A DNA stretch of 64,000 nucleotides from Gemmatimonadota bacterium (lineage in GTDB: Bacteria; Gemmatimonadota; Gemmatimonadetes; Gemmatimonadales; Gemmatimonadaceae). The stretch is taken from positions 1 to 64,000 of the forward strand of contig JADJAD010000012.1 in assembly GCA_016704465.1 (NCBI GenBank), read 5' to 3'. The notes beneath the pieces were generated by a model. That model searched no databases. It was not told the DNA's origin and saw only the letters and a list, made by a program, of their open reading frames with translations. Below, one piece after another: positions 1 to 8,487 of the stretch. The stretch's first letter is position 1; every line of letters starts with the position of its first letter. Made by a program: the position numbers and the translations under genes.

Positions 1-169
1 GGTGGGCGTCTGCAACGGCGCATGACGCGCGGCGATTGTAAGGGATGGCACGACTGATGGCGAGGGCACGGCGCGACTTTCGACGCGCGCTCGGAACGGC
101 TACCATCACCTCAGGCCCGCTGCCCAGGCGCCCCGCCGCGCCTCGCACGTCTCTCCTCGAGGAATCCTC

Positions 170-1870
170 ATGCGCACCCGAGAGCATCCTGATGTACCGG
201 ACTTGGCTCCCGCCCTCGACCGCCGCCAATTCGTGCGGCGCGGAGTGGCGCTCGGCGCGGCCGGCGTGGTCGGTGGATCGCTGAGCGCGCCCGCACCCGC
301 GCTCGCCGGGGGCGCGGCCGTGGGCGAGGGCGCGGGCGAGGCATCGCAGTCGCAGGCGCCGTTCCCGCTCGAGGAGGTCACGGTCGAGACCCTGCAGGGC
401 GGGATGGCCGCCGGTCGGTTCACCGCCGTCGGGATTGCCCAGCAGTACCTGGACCGCATGCACGCCGTCGATCGCACCGGCCCGACGATCAATTCCGTCA
501 TTGAGGTCAATCCGGAGGCGCTCGAGATCGCGGCACGTCTCGATGCCGAGCGCGCCGCGGGGAAGGTGCGCGGACCGCTGCACGGTATCCCGATCCTGAT
601 CAAGGACAACATCGACACGGCCGACCGGATGCGCACGTCGGCGGGGACATTGGTGCTGGCGCAGTCTCGCGCGGCGCACGACGCCGGACTCGTCACGAGG
701 TTACGCGACGCGGGGCTGGTGATCCTGGGCAAGACCAACCTGTCGGAGTGGGCCAACTGGCGCTCGACGCGATCGGTGAGTGGATGGAGCGGGCGCGGAC
801 GCCTCACCCGCAACCCGTACGCACTCGATCGCAATGCGTGCGGTTCGTCGTCGGGCACTGGAGCCTCCATCGCGGCCAACCTCGCGGCGATCGGGATCGG
901 GACGGAAACCGACGGCTCCATCGTCTGTCCGGCGCACGCCAACGGACTGGTGGGGATCAAGCCGACCGTTGGACTGGTGTCACGCTCGGGGATCATCCCC
1001 ATCTCCAGTTCGCAGGATACGGCAGGGCCGATGTGCCGCACGGTGAAGGATGCCGCGGCGCTGCTGTCGGTGATGGCCGGCGTGGATGCCCGCGATCGGG
1101 CCACGGCCGCCGCCGCCGGGCATGTGGAGGCGGACTACACGACCTTCTGCGACGTGGATGGGCTGCGCGGCGCGCGCATCGGGGTGGTGCGCCAACTGTT
1201 CAATGCCGGTCCCGCGGTGGACCGGGTGATGGAGTCGTCGCTGGCGGCCATGCGCAGCGCGGGGGCCGTCCTGGTCGATCCGGTGCGTGTGGCATCGATC
1301 GGCGCGTTCGAGGCGGACGAGTTCGAGGTCCTGTTGCATGAGTCGAAGGCCGGGATCGAGGCGTATCTCGCCACCTTGCCGGGCGACGGACTGCCGCGCA
1401 CGCTCGCCGACGTCATTCGCTTCAATGCGGCACACGCGGCCGACAGCATGCCGTACTTCGGGCAGGAGATCCTGGTGCAGGCGCAGGCGAAGGGGGGGCT
1501 CGATTCGCCGGCGTATCGGCGCGCGCTCGCCCGGTGCCAGCGCCTCTCGCGCGCCGAGGGGATCGACCAGGTCATGCGCACGCATCGCCTCGACGCGCTG
1601 GTCGCACCGACCGGGGGGCCGGCCTGGGTCATCGACCTGGTCAACGGCGACCACTTCGGCGGGGGTAGCTCCGCCCTCGCCGCCGTCGCCGGCTACCCGA
1701 GCATCACCGTGCCCGCCGGGATGGTCTTCGGGCTCCCCGTCGGGCTGTCGTTCATCGGCGGTGCCTGGCAGGAGGCCACGCTCGTTAGGCTCGCGTACGC
1801 CTTCGAGCGCGTGACGCATGCGCGGCGCGCCCCGCGCTTCCTGGCCACGGCCCAGCTTTCGGGCTCGTGA
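170..1870 (+). CDS. Tat-exported amidase-signature family amidase
   Basis: A 566-residue amidase-signature enzyme that would hydrolyse a C-N amide bond; the substrate cannot be told from sequence. The N-terminus has a twin-arginine signal (RRQFVRRG near residue 18, then a hydrophobic Ala/Gly stretch ending APALA), so export to the periplasm is likely. The Ser-cisSer-Lys triad is visible: Lys145 in ILIKDNID, the cis-Ser in the SSSG stretch at 226-228, and the nucleophile Ser250 in TDGSI. The glycine/serine-rich signature between 220 and 270 is intact and the length fits the secreted members of the family. It is a lone rightward gene at the window edge. The first 169 bases hold no gene I can support. 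Glu/Asp-tRNA amidotransferase subunit A is less likely because of the export signal and the lack of gatB/gatC neighbours. Confidence 0.9.
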   Translation: MRTREHPDVPDLAPALDRRQFVRRGVALGAAGVVGGSLSAPAPALAGGAAVGEGAGEASQSQAPFPLEEVTVETLQGGMAAGRFTAVGIAQQYLDRMHAVDRTGPTINSVIEVNPEALEIAARLDAERAAGKVRGPLHGIPILIKDNIDTADRMRTSAGTLVLAQSRAAHDAGLVTRLRDAGLVILGKTNLSEWANWRSTRSVSGWSGRGRLTRNPYALDRNACGSSSGTGASIAANLAAIGIGTETDGSIVCPAHANGLVGIKPTVGLVSRSGIIPISSSQDTAGPMCRTVKDAAALLSVMAGVDARDRATAAAAGHVEADYTTFCDVDGLRGARIGVVRQLFNAGPAVDRVMESSLAAMRSAGAVLVDPVRVASIGAFEADEFEVLLHESKAGIEAYLATLPGDGLPRTLADVIRFNAAHAADSMPYFGQEILVQAQAKGGLDSPAYRRALARCQRLSRAEGIDQVMRTHRLDALVAPTGGPAWVIDLVNGDHFGGGSSALAAVAGYPSITVPAGMVFGLPVGLSFIGGAWQEATLVRLAYAFERVTHARRAPRFLATAQLSGS

Positions 1871-1983
1871 TGCGGGGGCGACTGGTGCCGATGGACAGCC
1901 GCGCATAGCTTGGCCGGGGCCACCGCGCATGGCGGCTGCGTCGCCGGCCACCGCACCATCGGTTTGGTGGCCGTCACCCTCAA

Positions 1984-2423
1984 ATGCATCCCGGCATGGC
2001 ATCCGACTCGGTCTCGTGGGGAGGCGTCGCCCTTCGCATCGTTGCGGCTGGCGTCCTCGTCTTTGCGACGTTCAATCCCGAGGGGCAGTCGTACTACCAC
2101 TGGGCCATCGCCCCGCTGCTCCGCGATGCGGGCAGCTTTGGCGCGACGAAGTTCCTCGCCGGTGCGGTGCTGTTGGCCGGCTGGGTGGTCTACCTGCAGG
2201 CCACGCGGCGATCGATCGGCTGGATGGGGCGCTGCTCGTCGCCACCATCACCGGCGGTGTCATCTGGCTGCTCATCGAGCGCGGGATGGTCACGGCCAGC
2301 AGCGGCCGGGGAATGGCGCATGTCGCGCTCATCGCGCTGTCCGTGGTGCTCGGCGTGGGCATGTCCTGGTCCCACTTCTCGCGTCGATTGTCGGGACAGG
2401 CCGACACCGACGTGGTGGAATGA
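1984..2423 (+). pseudogene. DUF6524-like small membrane protein, frameshifted
   Basis: Two overlapping frames together encode one protein of about 146 residues. The first frame gives a membrane segment followed by NPEGQSYYHW and WVVYLQATRRSIGWM. The second gives GALLVATITGGVIWLL and ends SWSHFSRRLSGQADTDVVE. This order matches the DUF6524 family of 3-4 TM proteins of unknown function, as I recall it. The break lies at the GGGG run at about 2228-2231: one extra G would restore MGALLV, and the total span is one base short of a multiple of three. It is either a real frameshift or, more likely, a sequence error. The ATG at 1996 is an alternative start. Confidence 0.7.
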
Positions 2424-2470
2424 CCGCACGCCGGGCGCCATCTGGCCGTGAGTCGGCGGTGCGCCGGCGG

Positions 2471-4279
2471 CTACATGCGATGCGGCCGCACGAGTTCCGC
2501 GCGCAGGGCGCTGCGTAGCTCGCGCGGGTCAATGCGGTAGTCCCAGTTCGGGTACACAAAGCGCGACTGTTCCTCGGTACCGAGGACATACCTCACGCTA
2601 TGCCCCATCGCGTGCCCCAGCGCGTGGTAGCAGGGGACCATGAAGCTGCGTTGCCCGAACAGGATCGTGCGCGCACCCGCTGGGGCGAAGAGCAGGTCGG
2701 TCAGCCCCGCACCGAGCGGGGCGACGACCATGGCCGTCTCCGACATGAGGTCCCGTCGCTGTGCCACCGACAGCGTGGAGGTGTCCACGCTCTCGAAGCC
2801 GTGCGCCGCGCAGATGGCCTCCGCTTCATCGGCGTTGAGGAAGCGTCCCCGACCACCGGCACTGCCACGCAGGAACACGCGTCGCGTGGGGGCCGCCGGT
2901 GCCGACACGGCGGGGATGGTCAGGTGCGCGTGCAGCCATCCCCAGACGCCGGCGTCCGTGCACCCCCCGTCCTTGCGGTGGGCGACGACCACCAGGTCGT
3001 CGAACTCCACGATCTCGTCGGCGGCCACCTGCACGACCCGGTCGCGCGTGATCCCCAGCCAGGCCAGGGTTTCCAGCTGGAACGGGAGCAGCGGAGTGGG
3101 CACCACGAAGCGCATGTCGGGATCGCGCAGCACCTCGGGCGCTGCCGACAGGCGGCCCAGCGCATCGGCAATCCAGTGGTAGTAGTTCGCCGACACATTG
3201 GTCGCCAGCAGGAACGCGCGCCCCCCGCGCACCCGTTCGGCCGTGGGCGAGTGCAGCAGCAGGCGGCCATCGCCCTCTGCCCAGAGGACGCAGTTGCGCC
3301 CGCGCGACAGCACCGCGGGAATGTCGTGGCAACGCGGCGTGCCGAACTCCACCTCCGGCTCGTCGACGAGGCCATGTACGTAGGCCCGGTCCGATCGATC
3401 GAGGACCAGGAACAGTCCACCGACCACCCGGCCGCCCGGGATGGTGCGCACGTCTGGGGAGCCGGTTCGAATCGTGACGTGGCGCTCGTGCACGCCGCCG
3501 CCATGATGGACGGTGTATCCGAGCGTCGTCTCCTGCCGGTGGGCGTCGCCCGCGACCGTCTCTGGCGCGCCGTGGTCGTCGAGGCGGGCGGTCAGCTGCC
3601 GCCCGGTACCGAGGGCGGGGACGTGCTCGGAGAGCTGCGGCTGACGGAGCAGGTCGAGGGCGGCCGGCTCCCGGTGGTCGGCGAACGTGGCGAGGGCGCG
3701 CGCCACCAGCGCACCGCGCGTGGGCTCGCACGCCACCGCCCGCTCGGCGGCGTGTCGCGCCGCGGCGGCATGGCCGGCGCGCAACTCGCACTCCGCGAGC
3801 GCGCACTGCGCGGTCACGTCGTCCGGCGACTGGGCGACCGCCGCCAGTGCGAGCGCACGTGCGCGCGGCAGGTACTCCGACGCGAGCACCATGGGCGTGA
3901 CGTCGGGCACGCCGATGGATCGCAGGTCGAGACGGGACGGTTCGCCCTGGCGCCGGAACAGCGTCGCGTGCCGGATGTGGAGGAACAGCAGGACATCGGC
4001 CGCCAGCCGCAGCGTCTCCGCATCGGCGTGTCCGGCGCGAGCGAGCATGGTGCCGCAGGTGGAGAACGCCTCGATGTCACGGCCCGCGCGCATGAGCAGC
4101 AGCGATAGCGCGCGATAGGCCGCCACGTTGTCGGGCGTGATGGTGATGGCGTCGCGTAGCGCCCCCTCCGCCTCGTCCACGCGCCCCGCCGCGACGAGCG
4201 CCTCGGCAAAGGCGATGAGCGCGTCGCTCGGCGTGGCCTCGAGGCCGGGCGGCGTGCGGTAGAGCGGAACGGCGGTCAT
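2471..4279 (-). CDS. TPR-containing glycosyltransferase family 61 (DUF563) protein
   Basis: A 602-residue protein. Residues 10-240 are alpha-helical and Ala-rich with TPR-like repeats (AEALVAAGRVDEAEGALRDA). Residues about 310-600 carry the GT61/DUF563 hallmarks: NVSANYYHWIADAL, then LPFQLETLAWLGI, and near the end a MVVAPLGAGLTDLLFAP loop. Family members transfer sugars in capsule, LPS or glycoprotein synthesis. The start at 4279 overlaps the stop of the preceding acyltransferase by ATGA, so the two are translationally coupled; the much longer open frame upstream only shadows that gene. With the sugar isomerase-like gene further upstream it forms a small glycan-decoration cluster. The acceptor and the sugar are unknown. 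Confidence 0.8.
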   Translation of the reverse strand: MTAVPLYRTPPGLEATPSDALIAFAEALVAAGRVDEAEGALRDAITITPDNVAAYRALSLLLMRAGRDIEAFSTCGTMLARAGHADAETLRLAADVLLFLHIRHATLFRRQGEPSRLDLRSIGVPDVTPMVLASEYLPRARALALAAVAQSPDDVTAQCALAECELRAGHAAAARHAAERAVACEPTRGALVARALATFADHREPAALDLLRQPQLSEHVPALGTGRQLTARLDDHGAPETVAGDAHRQETTLGYTVHHGGGVHERHVTIRTGSPDVRTIPGGRVVGGLFLVLDRSDRAYVHGLVDEPEVEFGTPRCHDIPAVLSRGRNCVLWAEGDGRLLLHSPTAERVRGGRAFLLATNVSANYYHWIADALGRLSAAPEVLRDPDMRFVVPTPLLPFQLETLAWLGITRDRVVQVAADEIVEFDDLVVVAHRKDGGCTDAGVWGWLHAHLTIPAVSAPAAPTRRVFLRGSAGGRGRFLNADEAEAICAAHGFESVDTSTLSVAQRRDLMSETAMVVAPLGAGLTDLLFAPAGARTILFGQRSFMVPCYHALGHAMGHSVRYVLGTEEQSRFVYPNWDYRIDPRELRSALRAELVRPHRM

Positions 4280-5295
4280 GCGGGCACCGTCGCCACCAGC
4301 TCCTTCCGGAGCGTGTACTGCAGCGAGGGCGTGAAGCCGAGCTGGTGGCCGAACGACATCGCATCCTCGTTCGGCTCGCCCGCATGGCTGGCGAGCCCGA
4401 GGTCGAGCGCGCGCACGCCCGCCGTGGCGCTCCACCCGTACACGTGGGCCACGAGCAGCGCCATCGGGCTGTGACGATCGACGTCGCCCGCATCGCCGAG
4501 ACCCCGAATGGACAGCTGTGTCTCCGAGAGCTGGTAGCTGATGCTCGCCGCGATCAAACGATCGCGCTGGAAGGTGCCGTGCCAGTGCACGGTGCCAGGC
4601 AGGGCGGTTTCCATGGCCAGGATCCCCTCGAGCGATTCGATCGGCGCGCGTCCGTGGCGGGCGTGGCTGGCACTGACAATGGTGTGGGCATCGGCGCGCT
4701 CGCTCGAACGCAGCGCCCTGGCCGACATTCCGCGTCGCGCCGCGGTCTGTACGATGGCCCGCGGCACCGCGCCCATCTGTTCGGCCAGCTCCTCGGTGCC
4801 GACGTCGGAGTGCGGGACGAGGTCGGGAGCGGCAGGCGTGTAGCCGAGCCGAAGGTAGGCGTTCATCCACACGGCGTGACCCTCGGGCTCATACGCGGCG
4901 TGCGGGAGCGTCAGGTGCACGCGGTGCACGCCGCGCGCGATGAGTTCTTCCTCGGTCGAGCGGATCATGCGGGCGGCCACGGCGGTGTGGAGCGGAGCGA
5001 ACGGCGTGTGGAGGGCACCGAACAGGCCGCGCGCGCCGGACTGCACCTCGCCCGGTGCGACCTCGGCGAACCATCCCCCGGCGAGTGACTCGCCACTGCT
5101 TCCGTCCATGACGACCGCGTACCACGCGCGCACGTGTGCCGGGGCATGCAAGCGAAAGAATGCCGGTGATCGCAGCAGGTCCGACGCCGGCGCCAGGCGG
5201 TCGCCCGGGTCGCGCAGCAGGGCGACATCGAGTTCCACGTCGGGCGAGAGCTGCCTGGGCGCGCGTGCGGTGGCGATCGTGCTGGCGTCAAGCAT
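4276..5295 (-). CDS. GNAT/FemAB-like N-acyltransferase
   Basis: A 339-residue protein resembling tandem-GNAT (FemAB or BioF2-like) acyltransferases. It has an N-terminal half with AWYAVVMDG and LAGGWFAEV strands and a C-terminal half with RLIAASISYQL, ALDLGLASHAGEPN and a terminal LGFTPSLQYTL strand. Such proteins add an amino-acyl or acyl group to a sugar or peptide amine. An AGGAGG-type ribosome site lies about 6 bases before the ATG at 5295 and settles the start; the frame stays open further upstream but without family similarity. It overlaps the GT61 gene by four bases. The 125 bases between it and the FdtA-like gene hold no visible gene. Confidence 0.65.
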   Translation of the reverse strand: MLDASTIATARAPRQLSPDVELDVALLRDPGDRLAPASDLLRSPAFFRLHAPAHVRAWYAVVMDGSSGESLAGGWFAEVAPGEVQSGARGLFGALHTPFAPLHTAVAARMIRSTEEELIARGVHRVHLTLPHAAYEPEGHAVWMNAYLRLGYTPAAPDLVPHSDVGTEELAEQMGAVPRAIVQTAARRGMSARALRSSERADAHTIVSASHARHGRAPIESLEGILAMETALPGTVHWHGTFQRDRLIAASISYQLSETQLSIRGLGDAGDVDRHSPMALLVAHVYGWSATAGVRALDLGLASHAGEPNEDAMSFGHQLGFTPSLQYTLRKELVATVPA

Positions 5296-5420
5296 CGGGA
5301 CCTCCTGCTGCTGGCGGAACACCATCGCGCGACGAGCTGACGCGAGGCACGGCCATCGTGGTGGGGCGTGGAGGCGCCGCGGCGTGCGGCCGCTGCGCGA
5401 GTGCGTGCGTGGCGGAGCGC

Positions 5421-5852
5421 TCAGGCGACACGGTACATCTCCCGTGCGCGGAGCCACTCGTCGCGATCGTGCACGCGTGAGGCCGCGCGATAGTCCGTGT
5501 CCGCCATGACGACGGCGACCGTGCCGGGCGCAAAGTCGCGCAATTCCATCCACAGCGTCGGTGGGACGAGCACCGCCCCCGCCAACGAGGACATCGGAAT
5601 GCTCCGCGCCGACGTTCCATCTTCGATGCGAACCGTCAGTGCCCCGGATGCGCAAACAATGAGCTGCGAGGCGCGCATGTTCGCGTGCTGTCCACGCGTC
5701 GCCCCCGTCGGGACGTTCGTGATCAGGAAAGCCCGCCGCACGTCGAACGGGATCTCCGTCGTGCGCTCGAGGATCGTCACGCTCCCGCGTGCGTCGTCAT
5801 GATACGGAAGCGCGATGACTCGGCAGTCATTGACGGCGATCGGGGGATTCAT
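5421..5852 (-). CDS. FdtA/QdtA-like sugar 3-ketoisomerase (WxcM-type cupin)
   Basis: A 143-residue RmlC-like cupin. It matches the dTDP-6-deoxy-hexulose 3,4-ketoisomerase family: DARGSVTILE near residue 20, RRAFLITNVPTGATRGQHA around 40-57, then a strand ending LIVCASGALTVRI and LVPPTLWMELRDF. Known members isomerise dTDP-4-keto-6-deoxyglucose at C3 ahead of amino-sugar formation. The usual RGxHAH motif reads RGQHAN here, so one of the two active-site histidines is Asn, which makes activity uncertain. It lies 125 bases upstream of the acyltransferase on the same strand, which suggests a shared glycan pathway. No other dTDP-sugar genes are in the window. Confidence 0.7.
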   Translation of the reverse strand: MNPPIAVNDCRVIALPYHDDARGSVTILERTTEIPFDVRRAFLITNVPTGATRGQHANMRASQLIVCASGALTVRIEDGTSARSIPMSSLAGAVLVPPTLWMELRDFAPGTVAVVMADTDYRAASRVHDRDEWLRAREMYRVA

Positions 5853-6407
5853 GCGGTGACCTCTCGCGCCTTGCGCGACGCCTCAGGCGCCGCCGCCCGG
5901 CGGACATCGAGCGTGAGCCAGGGTCCGCGCTCGAAGGCGCGGCCGCGACCGGACATGCGACCGGGCGTGCGACCGGGCGTGCGTCCAGCGACGCGTTGCC
6001 TGACGAGTGGAGCGCGAGGGGAGCTGGGCCCGCCGGTAACCAACATGGGTGCGTCGCGCAGTGCGGTGGATGGGGAGCGTGCCCGTTTTCCTCGCGCGAG
6101 GTGCGGAGGGCGGAACCGTCCAGAGGGGCAATCCGGGGGCCAGACGCAACGCACGGCGTGTGCATCCGCGGTGACGCCAACGCCAAGTGCATTCCAAGCA
6201 ACGACTTGGTCGGCGTCGAGATGGTGACTCCAATGTGGCAGGAGCCCAGCATTGCAACCGAGTACGATCGCCGCAGGAGGAAGATCCTGCCGATTCGTCG
6301 ACCGGTTCGCCCCGATCACGGCTGATCCTGCCTAGCGACCGAGGGTGGAGCGTCGGGCCTGTGACGACCGTTCGCGGCCTGACGTCAGTCTGGAGAGCCT
6401 TCCTGAA
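5853..6407. other. 555-bp divergent intergenic region
   Basis: This region separates the leftward sugar gene from the rightward diguanylate cyclase. Open frames exist on both strands, but none has family-like sequence or a convincing ribosome site. It contains a short tandem run (GACCGGGCGTGC-like, about 5948-5985) and a relatively AT-richer patch at about 6180-6300 that could hold the promoters. I see no RNA gene or mobile element. Confidence 0.5.
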
Positions 6408-8282
6408 ATGCCACTCGCCTTCCACACCCTCGCGCGATCCCTCGGGGCCGCACGCGACCCTGCGCTCGCGCACGCGCGCGGGGAACACCTTTCGCGCGCG
6501 TGTGCGGTCCTCCTCGCGTCGATTGGGGCGCTCGTCCTGATCGGGTGGATCGCCGACATTCCGCAGTTGCGATCGCTGGGACCGGCCGGTTGGGCTGCGA
6601 CCAATCCGCTCGCGGCGGTGTGCTTCATTGGGGTGGGCGCCGCGCTGTGGCTGCTCTCGGAGCGTGCATCCGATCAGCAGTGGCGGGTGGCCCGCGCGAT
6701 CGCGGGCGGGATCGCCGTCGTCGGACTCGTGCGAGTCCTCGCCTCGGTCGTCTCGCACGACCTGGCGATTGATGCCGTGTTGTTCCGCGATGCCATGTCG
6801 GCCACCGCCGACGGACGCTCGAATCGCATGTCGGCTGGATCGGCGGCGAACCTGCTCCTGATCGGGGTGGCGCTCTTGCTCCTGGCCCGCCGGCAGCACA
6901 CGCGGGTGGCGCTCGCGCAGGGACTGGCGAGCGCGGTGCTCGCCCTCGCGTCGACGGCCCTCCTGGCGCACGTCTATCGCAGCGGGTGGTTCAACTCGAT
7001 CGGGCAGTTCAACCGCATGGCGGTCCCGACGTGCATCGCCTTCGCCGTGATCGCGATAGGCACCCTCGCCCTGCGTCGGGAGACGGGAGTGCTGGCGGTC
7101 GTGTTGAGTGACAGCCCGGGCGGGACGATGGCGCGTGCGCTGCTCCCGACCGGTCTCCTTGCCCCTGCGGTCTTCGGCTGGATCGCGCTCTGGGGGCTCC
7201 GTGCGTCGCCGGAGGCGGCTGGACCGGACCTCATCGTCACGCTGTGCGTGATGGCGACCATCCTCGTGTTTGTCGGGTTGATCACCCGGATCGCGATGCA
7301 GGTGCACCAGACACACGTGGAGCGCGCGCGCGTCGAGGCGGCGCTGCGCGAGAGCGAAGTGCGTTTCCGGCTCCTCGCCGAGAACGGGAGCGACATCGTC
7401 TCGCTGCACGACATTTCGGGGCGGGTGCTGTACATGTCGCCGTCGTGCGAACGCGTCCTCGGCTTCACCCCCGAGGACGTGATGCGCATGAGCCCGTTCG
7501 CCATGGTGCATCCGGACGATGGCGACCGGCTGCGCCGCCACTTTGACGACCTCATTCGCGGTGCCCCGGTGACGGCGCTGTCGTGCCGAATGCTGCACAA
7601 GACGGGGAAGCACCTGTGGTTGGAGATGATGTGGCGCGCCGTGCGCGAAGCGGATGGACGCATCACGAGCCTGCAGGCCTCCTCACGCGACATCACCGAG
7701 CGCCGGGACTACGAGCGGCAACTCGAGGACACGCGGCGAAAGCTGCAGGCCAATCACGAGAGTCTGGTCGAGGCGAACGCACGGCTGGCAGCCCTGGCGT
7801 CGCACGACGGACTCACGGGGCTCAAGAACCGGCGCGCCTTCGAGGAGCGACTGTTCGAGGAGCTGTCGCGCATCCGGCGCACGCAGCAGCCGGTGGCACT
7901 GCTGCTCATCGACATCGATCACTTCAAGGCGTTCAACGACGCCTTCGGGCACCCGCGCGGGGACGAGATCCTGCGCGCGGTCGCGCGCGTGCTCGCCCGG
8001 TCGATCCGTGACACGGATGTGGCCGTGCGCTACGGCGGCGAGGAGTTCGCCGTCATCCTCCCCAACACCGATACAGCAGGGGCGCACATGATGGGCGAAC
8101 GCCTGCGCGAAGCGATCGAGTCGGCGCCATGGACGGAGCGCGCCATCACGGTCAGCGTCGGCGCAGCCACGGCCACGTCGCCGAACGTCCCGATGGACGA
8201 CCTGCTCGATCGCGCCGACCGTGCGCTCTATCGCTCCAAGCAGTTCGGGCGCAACCGGGTGACGCTGGCCGACGTGGCCTAG
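6408..8282 (+). CDS. Membrane PAS-GGDEF diguanylate cyclase
   Basis: A 624-residue predicted inner-membrane c-di-GMP synthase. Residues about 25-300 form some eight hydrophobic segments (a MASE-like sensor). A PAS domain follows (RFRLLAENGSDIVSLHD through SRDITERRDYE), then a short coiled coil and a C-terminal GGDEF domain starting HDGLTGLKNRRAF. The catalytic loop is RYGGEEFAV (GGEEF at 543-547) and an RxxD inhibitory site (RDTD) lies five residues before it, so the enzyme should be active and product-inhibited. I chose the ATG at 6408, 13 bases after GGAG; the frame is also open from 6345. No EAL domain is present. The stop is followed at once by an 8-bp tandem array. Confidence 0.92.
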   Translation: MPLAFHTLARSLGAARDPALAHARGEHLSRACAVLLASIGALVLIGWIADIPQLRSLGPAGWAATNPLAAVCFIGVGAALWLLSERASDQQWRVARAIAGGIAVVGLVRVLASVVSHDLAIDAVLFRDAMSATADGRSNRMSAGSAANLLLIGVALLLLARRQHTRVALAQGLASAVLALASTALLAHVYRSGWFNSIGQFNRMAVPTCIAFAVIAIGTLALRRETGVLAVVLSDSPGGTMARALLPTGLLAPAVFGWIALWGLRASPEAAGPDLIVTLCVMATILVFVGLITRIAMQVHQTHVERARVEAALRESEVRFRLLAENGSDIVSLHDISGRVLYMSPSCERVLGFTPEDVMRMSPFAMVHPDDGDRLRRHFDDLIRGAPVTALSCRMLHKTGKHLWLEMMWRAVREADGRITSLQASSRDITERRDYERQLEDTRRKLQANHESLVEANARLAALASHDGLTGLKNRRAFEERLFEELSRIRRTQQPVALLLIDIDHFKAFNDAFGHPRGDEILRAVARVLARSIRDTDVAVRYGGEEFAVILPNTDTAGAHMMGERLREAIESAPWTERAITVSVGAATATSPNVPMDDLLDRADRALYRSKQFGRNRVTLADVA

Positions 8283-8305
8283 GGCGTCGGCGCGTCGGCA
8301 CGTCG

Positions 8306-8393
8306 GCACGGTGGCACGGTGGCACGGTGGCACGGTGGCACGGTGGCACGGTGGCACGGTGGCGCCGCTGCACGGTGGCGCCGCTGCACGAGG
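8306..8393. repeat. 8-bp tandem array (GCACGGTG x7) plus 16-bp tail repeats
   Basis: Seven perfect copies of GCACGGTG run from 8306 to 8361, followed by two copies of a related 16-bp unit (GCGCCGCTGCACGGTG-like). The array lies between the diguanylate cyclase stop and the peptidase start. The period is not a multiple of three, which fits a noncoding position. There are no unique spacers, so it is not a CRISPR. Confidence 0.95.
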
Positions 8394-8487
8394 CTTTGGG
8401 ACGGCGACTTTGCGCGCCGACGGCGTTGCGCGTATCGTCCCCGTGCGTCGCCGTGACCGCGTGCGCACCCCAACCCCGGACCCTCCC

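Noticed and set aside
106..1104. A 332-residue gene on the opposite strand of the amidase, with similar long antisense frames across the window
   Set aside because: Long antisense frames are expected at this GC content. They are Arg/Pro/Ser-rich, lack family motifs and lie over strongly supported genes.
2471..4870. A 799-residue version of the GT61 protein
   Set aside because: The extra N-terminal 197 residues are an out-of-frame reading of the acyltransferase gene (Arg/Pro-rich, no family pattern). The ATG at 4279 overlaps the upstream stop as ATGA.
5849..6319. A 156-residue leftward gene upstream of the FdtA-like gene
   Set aside because: It has no ribosome site or family pattern, runs through short noncoding repeats and overlaps the FdtA-like start. 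It looks like chance open frame in GC-rich DNA.
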